Source: Campylobacteraceae bacterium (GTDB lineage Bacteria > Campylobacterota > Campylobacteria > Campylobacterales > Sulfurovaceae). From it: DNA of 58,942 bases. The translations under genes were made by a program, and so were the position numbers. This document shows, one piece after another, positions 54,501 to 58,942 of the stretch. Location: contig JALVXC010000036.1 in NCBI GenBank assembly GCA_027038275.1, positions 1 through 58,942 on the forward strand. Direction: 5' to 3'. Within the stretch, counting starts at the first letter, position 1. Each line of letters starts with the position of its first letter. Below the pieces are notes generated by a model. The model worked only from the letters and a program-made list of their open reading frames with translations. It was not told the origin of the DNA and did no database searches.

Positions 54501-57500
54501 AGTAGACAAAAAAGCATTGGCTAAACTAGATGTCAATATAGAATCGACTAAAGAGTATGTAGCCCCTAGAGATGAGATAGAGGAGAAATTAGTTCAAATA
54601 TTCCAAGAGGTATTAAATGTAGAGAGAGTAGGAATCTATGATAACTTTTTTGAGTTAGGAGGACATTCACTATTGGTTATTGAGCTTATTAATCGCCTAA
54701 ATAAGCTAGGATTAGATATTTCTATACAAGATGTATTTGCTTCTCAAAAATTGGTAGATATGGCTACTCTATTGCAAAAGCATAAAAAAACTACTCTATC
54801 TATACCTGACAATCTAATTCCTAAAAATTGTAACTATATTACCCCTGATATGCTTCCTCTACTCTCAATCTCTCAAAATGAGATAGATAAAATCGTAAAA
54901 TCATCTGTAGGAGGAGTAGAGAATATCCAAGATATTTATCCTCTCTCTTCACTACAAGAGGGTATGCTTTTTCACCATCTCCTAAATAGTGAATTTGATG
55001 TATATATAACCCCAGTACTACTTACTTTTCAAAATATAAATAGTATCAATAGTATTATTGAGGCTTTACAATATGTAATAGATAGACATGATGTAATGAG
55101 AACCTCTATACATAGTGAGGGGCTAGAAAAGGCTGTTCAAGTTGTTCACAAAAGAGTAAAACTAAAACCAAAAGAGATAAAAGCATCAGCCAACGAGAGT
55201 ATAAAAGATAAAATGTTAGAGAGAATGCAACCACATAATCTATATATGCCTCTAACAGTTGCTCCTCTGCTAGATGTAGAGTATGGATATGACCAAGAAA
55301 ACAATCAATACTATGTTTTATTTAAATCACATCATATTATAAGTGACCATATCTCAATAGAGATATTGGTTCAAGAGATTATTTCATACCTAAACAAAAA
55401 GACAAATGAGCTACCAAAGCCATTGCCATATCGTAACTTTATCTATTACACTCTACATAAATACGACAAGAAAAAAGCAGAATCTTTCTTTTTGGAAAAA
55501 TTATCAGATGTAGATGAACCAACGCTACCATTTGGACTACTGAATACTAAAATGGATGGAGATAATATTTTAGAAGATGAGTCTATGATTCCATTAGAGT
55601 TATCTCAACAGATTCGCTCAATCTGTTTTGATTTAAAAGTCACTCCAGCCTCATTTTTTCATCTAGCTTTTGCTATAGTTTTAGCCCAATGTAGTAGTAG
55701 AGATGATGTAGTTTTTGGTACTCTTCTATCAGGTAGATTTCAAGAAGATATAACTATTGACAATATGATGGGTATGTTTCTAAATACGCTTCCTATTCGT
55801 ATAACTCTTACAGAAAAATCTATAGAGGCACTTCTTGTAGAGACGCAAAAGTATCTATTTGATTTAATTAATTATGAGCAGACACCATTAGTAACTGCTC
55901 AAAAATGCAGTGCAGTATCTAGTGATATTCCACTCTTTAGTGCTATTTTAAATTATAGACAGAGTAGACAAAATGATAATAATTTAGATATAAACAGTGA
56001 TATTGAGATGGTATTAAGCCAAGAGAGAGCTAACTATCCATTTACAATTAGTATTGATGATTTTGGTGATGATTTTGGAATAACAACACAAGTAGACTCT
56101 TCTATAAATGCCAAACAGATTACACAATATATGTTGACCATTTCCAATAAAATAGTCCAACTATTGCAAAATCAACCAACCAAAGATATTACAGATATTT
56201 CAATCTTGCCACCACAAGAGAAGCAACAACTTCTTATAGAGTACAATGATACAAAAGCAGAGTACCCCAAAGAGAAAACCATACACCAACAATTCCAAGA
56301 GCAAGTAGAACACAATCCAAATAACATAGCAGTAGTCTACGAAGATAAAGAGTTAACCTATAGAGAACTAAATACTAAATCAAACCAATTAGCACACTAT
56401 CTTATAACACAGGGTGTAGAACCCGATACTCTAGTAGCAATATGTGTAGATAGGTCACTAGATATGATAATAGGACTCCTAGCTATACTTAAAGCAGGAG
56501 GGGCTTATGTGCCAATAGACCCTACTTACCCTAAAGATAGAGTAAAACATATGTTAGATGATAGCAATGCAAAACTATTACTTACTCAATCACACCTAAA
56601 AGATACTCTTCCTCAAACCAATAGTAGAGTTATTGCTATAGATACTCTTGATATAACCAATAAAAAAACTACCAATCCAAAAACAGAAGTAACCTCTAGT
56701 AACCTTGCTTATGTTATCTATACTTCAGGCTCTACAGGATTGCCTAAAGGGGTGATGGTTGAACATAGTGGAGTTATAAATTTAATAGAGTGGCATAAAA
56801 ACAGGTTTAAAGTCTCTAAAGATTCCAAAGCCACACAAGTGGCTAGTATGGCATTTGATGCATCAGTTTGGGAGATATTTTCATACATTCTAAATTCAGC
56901 TAAATTGGTAATTTTACCAAAAAGAGTAATCTTAAATATTGAACTATTTTTAAAACAGCTATTAGCAGAAGAGATAACACACGCCTTTGTTCCAACTGCA
57001 TTAGCTCAACAGTTTTTAGAAAAAGAGGATTCAGATAGATTAAATCTCAAATATATGTTTGTAGGTGGAGAAAAATTAGATAGCTACAAATACGATAAAA
57101 AATATTTAGTAGTCAACTGTTATGGGCCTACAGAGTCTACTGTTATATCTCTATCATCTATCTTAAACTCCAAATCCTCTACACCTCCAATTGGTCGCCC
57201 CATCAATAACACCCAAATCTACATCTTAGACAAACACCAAAATCTAGTCCCCAAAGGAGTAGTAGGAGAGTTACACATAGCAGGAGATGGATTAGCAAGA
57301 GGCTATCTAAACCAACCAAAACTCACAAAAGAGAAGTTTATAGAGAATCCATTTAAAAAAGGTGAAAGACTTTATAAGACAGGCGATTTAGTAAGATACC
57401 TAGAAGATGGAAATATAGAGTATGTAGGAAGAGTAGATGACCAAGTAAAAATAAGAGGCTTTAGAATAGAGCTAGGAGAGATAGAGCAACAACTCCTAAA

Positions 57501-58626
57501 TATAGATGAGATAAAAGAGAGTGTAGTCTTAGCCAAAGAGGATAAAAATAGAAATAAATTTTTAGTAGCCTACATTACAACCAAAGATAATCAAGAGCTA
57601 GATAGTAACATAAAAAATAGACTTTCTCATTATTTGCCAGAGTATATGATACCAGTAGCCTATAAAACTATAGACTCTATGCCACTAACTCCAAATGGCA
57701 AAATAGACAAAAAGGCATTAGCTAAAATAGATGTCAATATAGAATCAAACAGAGAGTATGTAGCCCCAAGAGATGAGACAGAAGAGAAACTAGCTAAAAT
57801 CTTCCAAGAGGTATTAAATATAGAAAAAATAGGAATACATGATAACTTCTTTGAGTTAGGAGGACACTCACTACTAGCTACACAACTGCTATTAAAAATT
57901 AGAACTACCTTGCAGACTGAAATAGCTCTTCACTCTATATTTATAAATCCAACAATAGTAGGAATCAGTAGTTATATAAAAGAGAATAACTATAAACAAA
58001 GTTTAGTCCCCTTACAAAAAAATGGAGACAAAACACCAATCTTTGCAGTTCATGGCTTAGGAGGAAATGCACAACAGTTCAAACAACTCTCCAATATCTT
58101 AGGAGAAGAACAACCAATGTACGCATTTCAAGATATAGCTCTAACCGAAGAGGAGGTATCTTATACAAGCGTACAAGATATAGCACAACAATATATATTT
58201 ATGCTCAAATCTGTAGCTCCAAAAGAGCCATATAAATTGGTAGGACACTCTATTGGAGGTTTAATTGCTTATGAGATGGCATCTATTTTAGAAAAAGAGG
58301 GTAAAGAGGTTGAGTCTCTTACCTTGTTAGATTGTTATATGCCTCAATTATTAGATTTTGAGACTATAGATAATCAAGCAAAAGAGTTAATAGATAGTCT
58401 GAATCTATCTTATGATAATTACTTAAAACTTCAAGAGGTATACAGAGACTATAAACTCCCTTCACGTAGATTGAGAACTAATATATCTTTATATATTGCT
58501 TCTGAAAACTCTAAGAAAGAGGAGAATAGTAAATTATGGAAAAAAGTAAATAGCAATATAACTATTAAAGAGCTTAAAGAAGACCATTTTAGCATATTAT
58601 CTAATGAAACTCTTAAAGAGATATAA
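46591..58626 (+). CDS. Nonribosomal peptide synthetase with fatty-acyl-AMP ligase starter (FAAL-T/C-A-T/C-A-T/C-A-T-TE)
   Basis: A single 4011-residue assembly line predicted to make a fatty-acylated tripeptide. The start is TTG, chosen because an AGGAG site lies 7 bases before it and the FAAL domain begins right there. Carrier serines lie in LGGHS at residues 614, 1654, 2693 and 3760. Condensation motifs are HHIISDG at 797 and 1837; the third C domain has HHLLNSEFD at 2795 and HHIISDH at 2914. Adenylation motifs YTSGSTGLPKG begin at residues 1271, 2307 and 3377. The type I thioesterase has GHSIGG with Ser3887, and probable Asp and His partners in LLDCY and EDHFSIL. The upstream phosphopantetheinyl transferase should activate it. 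No transporter or regulator is within the window. Sub-domains are listed separately. Confidence 0.95.
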   Translation: MILDLVIDRLKKHIDSTPDKVIFRYIENDSDRPKIVTFKELDYEAKKVASMLQEKYNKGDRALLLYPAGLDFIYAFLGCLYAGVVAVPAYPPRKNQKIDRLRNIVEDCDAKVILTTDQIYKISKDIFEKDELFSNISLVSTETIEENRPFNEVLVDNEDLAFLQYTSGSTGNPKGVMVSHANISSNLEVIKEFVECDKNSIGTSWLPHFHDMGLIGGVLLPMYVGFEIILMSPLYFLQKPIRWLKVISDYRVNITTGPNFAYELCINNIKDEELKDIDLSSLHSMLNGAEPIYADTLRRFTQKFTKYGFDKKAHCPCYGMAETTLIVTGIPREREYRVISVDSKALKNNQVVLKERDKGSQELVSCGVTRLGHEVAIVDSNMKLLDENMVGEVCVRGASVTKGYWRNSSKTRDDFHNYLKESKEPYLKTGDLGFLYDNELYICGRKKAMMVIRGKNYYPHDIELSTYSSHEALVNMGTAIFSIEKNGLERVVVVQEVKRTYIRKLNPTEVFKAIQEAIYINHEIQAYDIVLIRPGQLKKTSSGKIQRYNNKEAYLENSFSSLYQYLDVESLEKENEYLAPRNETEERLAKIFQEVLSIDKVSINDNFFELGGHSLLAMQLVSRVRSELEIELPLKELFGMPTVEALSLYLQTHGEESSLTKIPLQQNRDNLKLSYAQERLWFLDKFEGGKSTTYHLSAVLTLEGELNREAFNRALKTIVNRHEALRTNFIERDRETLQIIREADRFRVVEIESNESRIDKEIKEILSQPFNLESDMLFKAVLFVINSDKHYLLVNMHHIISDGWSIGVLVKEFTALYSAYSSNQPNPLPPLEIQYADYAVWQKEYLQGELLDVKLNYWRETLGAVEPLALPTTYPRPAIQSNRGNLIKFNIDKEVTKKLNDLSKKYDVTLFMTLLSSFGLLLHRYSGQEEFVIGSPIANRNRAEIEPLIGFFVNTLPLKQKFSSDMSFNTLLQQIKEYTLSAYEYQDVPFEKIVDSVDIPRDTSRSPLFQVMFALQNNPDSMVLELDKLKIESVELENTTSKFDLTMDITEVDEILQCSLEYATDLFSQEYIKSMIEHFKVLLKAIVKDDTQSISKYPLLTKQEEQQLLVEYNNTKVEYPKDKTIHQLFEEQVELNPNSIAVVYKDNELTYQELNTKSNQLAHYLIAQGVEPDTLVAICVDRSLDMIVGLLAILKAGGAYVPIDPTYPKDRVKHMLDDSNAKLLLTQADLEESLPVTNSKTIAIDRLDTTKEKSTNPKTEVTSNNLAYVIYTSGSTGLPKGVMVEHRGVINLVEWHKDKFKISQNSNATQVASMAFDASVWEIFPYLLNSAKLVILPKTVILNIELFLKELLTKEITHAFVPTALAQQFLEKEDLDRLNLKYIFVGGEKLDSFKHNKKYLVSNNYGPTECTVVSLSCILESNSSTPPIGRPINNTQLYILDEEQNLVPKGVVGELYIAGDGLARGYLNQPELTKEKFIENPFNKGTRLYKTGDLVRYLEDGNIEYISRVDDQVQIRGFRVELGEIEEQLLKIEAIKESVVLVKEDKNRNRSLVAYITTKDNQEIDSDIKNRLSHYLPEYMIPVAYKTIDSMPLTPNGKVDKRALAKLEVNIESTTEYIAPRDEIEEKLAKIFQEVLNIERVGIYDNFFELGGHSLLATQLVSRVRSELGVELPLKELFAMPTVEALSIYIQNYGKESSLNKIPLQQDRDNLKLSYAQERLWFLDKFEGGNSTTYHIPAVLKLEGKLNKKALNSALRTIVNRHEALRTNFIEKDNQTLQIIREADRFRVEEIKSKEDSIEAEIKEILSQPFNLESDMLFKAVLFTINSDKYYLLVNMHHIISDGWSIGVLVKEFIALYNAYSHNRENPLPPLEIQYADYAVWQKEYLRGEVLDEKLNYWKERLQGIESLALPTTYPRPAIQSNRGKHINFTIDKEITKKLNSLSKTNDVTLFMTLLSSFGLLMYKYSGQEEFVIGSPIANRNRAEIEPLIGFFVNTLAFKQDFSSDIKFSTLLQQTKEHTLSAYEHQDVPFEKLVDVLDIPRDTSRSPLFQVMFALQNNPESIVLELDKLKIETVEIENATSKFDLTMDITEENGMLQGSLEYATDLFSQEYMESMVEHYKILLEAIVEDETQPISKYPILTKQEEQQLLIEYNNTKAEYPKDKTIHQLFEEQVMLNPDNIAVVYEDEELTYQELNIKSNQLAHYLIAQGVEPDTLVAICVDRSLDMIVGLLAILKAGGAYVPIDPTYPKDRIKYILDDTQAKLLLTQSHLEDRFPKAIAIDTLDITKEKSNNPKTEVDSNNLAYVIYTSGSTGLPKGVMVEHGGVVNLVSNEIELFDITTQSIMLQFFSYGFDFSVSEIFNALCSGIKLAIPTNEQRMPSRLEFYIEKLNVTHAFIPPIVLAELKNSDRLNSLQLINVGGDICPLSVANRWYKRVKFFNTYGPTEATVDASYFLYNDEVLGNSLPIGRPINNTQLYILDRHLNLVPKGVIGELHIAGDGLARGYLNQPELTKEKFMDNPFNKGEKLYKTGDLVRYLEDGNIEYISRIDDQVKIRGFRIELGEIEEQLLNIDEIKESVVLAKEDKNGNKSLVAYITTEENKELDSSSIKNRLSKYLPEYMIPVAYKTIESMPLTPNGKVDKKALAKLDVNIESTKEYVAPRDEIEEKLVQIFQEVLNVERVGIYDNFFELGGHSLLVIELINRLNKLGLDISIQDVFASQKLVDMATLLQKHKKTTLSIPDNLIPKNCNYITPDMLPLLSISQNEIDKIVKSSVGGVENIQDIYPLSSLQEGMLFHHLLNSEFDVYITPVLLTFQNINSINSIIEALQYVIDRHDVMRTSIHSEGLEKAVQVVHKRVKLKPKEIKASANESIKDKMLERMQPHNLYMPLTVAPLLDVEYGYDQENNQYYVLFKSHHIISDHISIEILVQEIISYLNKKTNELPKPLPYRNFIYYTLHKYDKKKAESFFLEKLSDVDEPTLPFGLLNTKMDGDNILEDESMIPLELSQQIRSICFDLKVTPASFFHLAFAIVLAQCSSRDDVVFGTLLSGRFQEDITIDNMMGMFLNTLPIRITLTEKSIEALLVETQKYLFDLINYEQTPLVTAQKCSAVSSDIPLFSAILNYRQSRQNDNNLDINSDIEMVLSQERANYPFTISIDDFGDDFGITTQVDSSINAKQITQYMLTISNKIVQLLQNQPTKDITDISILPPQEKQQLLIEYNDTKAEYPKEKTIHQQFQEQVEHNPNNIAVVYEDKELTYRELNTKSNQLAHYLITQGVEPDTLVAICVDRSLDMIIGLLAILKAGGAYVPIDPTYPKDRVKHMLDDSNAKLLLTQSHLKDTLPQTNSRVIAIDTLDITNKKTTNPKTEVTSSNLAYVIYTSGSTGLPKGVMVEHSGVINLIEWHKNRFKVSKDSKATQVASMAFDASVWEIFSYILNSAKLVILPKRVILNIELFLKQLLAEEITHAFVPTALAQQFLEKEDSDRLNLKYMFVGGEKLDSYKYDKKYLVVNCYGPTESTVISLSSILNSKSSTPPIGRPINNTQIYILDKHQNLVPKGVVGELHIAGDGLARGYLNQPKLTKEKFIENPFKKGERLYKTGDLVRYLEDGNIEYVGRVDDQVKIRGFRIELGEIEQQLLNIDEIKESVVLAKEDKNRNKFLVAYITTKDNQELDSNIKNRLSHYLPEYMIPVAYKTIDSMPLTPNGKIDKKALAKIDVNIESNREYVAPRDETEEKLAKIFQEVLNIEKIGIHDNFFELGGHSLLATQLLLKIRTTLQTEIALHSIFINPTIVGISSYIKENNYKQSLVPLQKNGDKTPIFAVHGLGGNAQQFKQLSNILGEEQPMYAFQDIALTEEEVSYTSVQDIAQQYIFMLKSVAPKEPYKLVGHSIGGLIAYEMASILEKEGKEVESLTLLDCYMPQLLDFETIDNQAKELIDSLNLSYDNYLKLQEVYRDYKLPSRRLRTNISLYIASENSKKEENSKLWKKVNSNITIKELKEDHFSILSNETLKEI
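48583..51660 (+). other. NRPS module 1: C-A-T, predicted leucine
   Basis: The C domain (start LSYAQERLWFLDKF, active site HHIISDG) would join the fatty acid to the first amino acid. Aligning the A domain with GrsA gives pocket residues D-A-W-F-F-G-N-V-V-K, one change from the published leucine code DAWFLGNVVK. The carrier serine is residue 1654. Confidence 0.7.
51688..54790 (+). other. NRPS module 2: C-A-T, amino acid not predictable
   Basis: The C domain is very similar to that of module 1 (HHIISDG at 1837). The A domain differs strongly (QFFSYGFDFSVSEIF region); my hand alignment gives pocket residues D-F-S-F-N-G-T-V-D-K, which fits no code I know. The carrier serine is residue 2693. This module ends with the linker PKNCNYITPDMLPL. 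Confidence 0.65.
54820..58000 (+). other. NRPS module 3: atypical C, A-T, predicted leucine
   Basis: The C domain starts QDIYPLSSLQEGMLFHHLLNS and belongs to another subtype than the first two. The elongated first His motif (HHLLNSEFD, compare HHI/LxxxxGD) is a mark of dual epimerisation/condensation domains, but G is F here; the second motif is HHIISDH, with H for G. The A-domain pocket D-A-W-F-F-G-C-V-I-K is again leucine-like. The carrier serine is residue 3760. Confidence 0.6.
58010..58626 (+). other. NRPS terminal type I thioesterase domain
   Basis: An alpha/beta hydrolase of about 200 residues: FAVHGLGGNAQQF (oxyanion loop), GHSIGGLIAYEM (Ser3887), LLDCYMP (acid) and EDHFSIL (His). It releases the acyl-peptide by hydrolysis or cyclisation. 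Without a side-chain nucleophile known in the peptide, a linear acid is the simpler expectation. Confidence 0.85.
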
Positions 58627-58639
58627 GTAGTTTTGACTC

Positions 58640-58663
58640 GTCCCAAAGCTTCAGCTTTGGGAC
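58640..58663. terminator. Palindrome after the NRPS gene
   Basis: A perfect 10-bp stem GTCCCAAAGC / GCTTTGGGAC with a TTCA loop lies 14 bases after the NRPS stop. It covers the stop and last codons of the convergent antitoxin gene. There is no T run on either side, so it may be a REP-type palindrome that also works as a transcription block. Confidence 0.5.
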
Positions 58664-58926
58664 ACTTTAGCATTAGCTTTACTCTCCTCTAAAAACTCCT
58701 CAAAACTAATAGTTTCACCAATATTCTGTTGTGCCTCTTCCATTGCTTGAATGGTTGTTGCATTAGGAACTTTTAGCTCAAAAGGAATACCTTTTTCATA
58801 CTTAATACGCTTTAAAAATAGAGTAATAGCTTGTGAAGTGCTAAGTCCAATCTCTTTTAAAATCTCTTCCACCTCTTGTTTTAAGTTACCATCAACTCTT
58901 GCTCTAACTGTTGCATTTAATGTCAT
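58651..58926 (-). CDS. RelB/DinJ-family antitoxin
   Basis: A 91-residue ribbon-helix-helix antitoxin: MTLNATVRARVDGNLKQEVEEIL, then GLSTSQAITLFLKRIKYEKGIPFEL, the usual RelB/DinJ signature. The C-terminal part should wrap a YafQ/RelE-type toxin. No toxin gene follows; the next gene downstream is the convergent NRPS, 25 bases away. The last residues (KVSQS) come from the palindrome at 58640-58663, so the C-terminus may be altered. The Shine-Dalgarno AAAGGA lies before the ATG. Confidence 0.9.
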   Translation of the reverse strand: MTLNATVRARVDGNLKQEVEEILKEIGLSTSQAITLFLKRIKYEKGIPFELKVPNATTIQAMEEAQQNIGETISFEEFLEESKANAKVSQS

Positions 58927-58931
58927 GACAT
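58920..58931. promoter_or_regulatory. Palindrome over the antitoxin start codon
   Basis: A perfect 12-bp palindrome ATGTCATGACAT covers the ATG of the antitoxin gene. RelB/DinJ proteins repress their own promoters through short palindromes, so it is a plausible operator, though its place at the start codon is downstream of where most operators lie. Confidence 0.4.
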
Positions 58932-58942
58932 ATCCTTTTTCT

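Noticed and set aside
48583-57900. Nearly identical NRPS blocks as an assembly artefact
   Set aside because: The copies differ at many scattered positions, including the specificity region of module 2 and the C subtype of module 3, and the frame is intact throughout. Long reads could still test copy number.
46947-58673. Open frames on the minus strand across the NRPS gene
   Set aside because: They are repeated shadows of the A and C domains with no ribosome sites; their sequences are low-complexity Ser/Leu-rich strings.

Overview
The window is AT-rich bacterial chromosome, most likely from Campylobacterota (epsilonproteobacteria) of the Sulfurovum/Sulfurimonas kind. The evidence is the gene set: a napA-G-H-B-F-L-D periplasmic nitrate reductase operon without napC, a short CoaX, carboxynorspermidine decarboxylase, an aroQ-pepP pair, folK followed by an FlhF-like GTPase, and a single major porin. 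The assignment to a genus is inference; no rRNA or tRNA gene was seen.

Layout. 1-733: the tail of a possible membrane protein and an N-terminally broken gene. 783-3555: murC (-) and a porin (+). 3637-12460: the nap operon on the minus strand with three extra unknown small genes, a fused NapB (extra cytochrome c domain), and an FNR-type class II promoter in front of napA. 12612-16085: a DapC-like aminotransferase, a secreted Cys protein, a tandem thioredoxin-fold protein and a zinc metallopeptidase. 16178-20635: dnaX (with an in-phase A AAA AAG slippery heptamer), a small unknown gene, coaX, a methyltransferase and nspC. 20866-22074: two tandem FmdE-like genes whose promoter has the same FNR-box/-10 geometry as napA. 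22220-28978: rsmH, a small lipoprotein, glnB, superoxide reductase, a haem-binding protein, an FAD oxidoreductase, gph, an AAA ATPase and a thioesterase. 29114-33932: a type III restriction-modification system. 33944-46470: a ClpP-like protein, a lytic transglycosylase, aroQ, an M24 peptidase, a Tat-exported repeat/spherulin-4-like protein, folK, an FlhF-like GTPase, mnmA, a small membrane protein, a UvrD-type helicase, murA and a Sfp-type phosphopantetheinyl transferase.

The most striking element is at 46591-58626: one 12-kb gene for a four-carrier nonribosomal peptide synthetase, with the order fatty-acyl-AMP ligase-T / C-A-T / C-A-T / C-A-T-TE. Its activating phosphopantetheinyl transferase lies directly upstream. 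The binding-pocket residues suggest an acyl-Leu-Xaa-Leu lipotripeptide, and the third C domain may also epimerise Xaa. Such assembly lines are rare in Campylobacterota. The gene starts with TTG and its Shine-Dalgarno lies inside a perfect 7-bp hairpin, so translation may be controlled.

Repeats. Three REPIN-like elements (5627-5711, 12500-12600, 20724-20833) are each made of two inverted REP palindromes, and one of them sits inside the nap operon. A second palindrome family (GTAGGGTG... type) occurs near 5721, 20662, 20839 and 42028. No IS element, CRISPR array or prophage was seen. The window ends with a RelB/DinJ-type antitoxin that has no toxin behind it.
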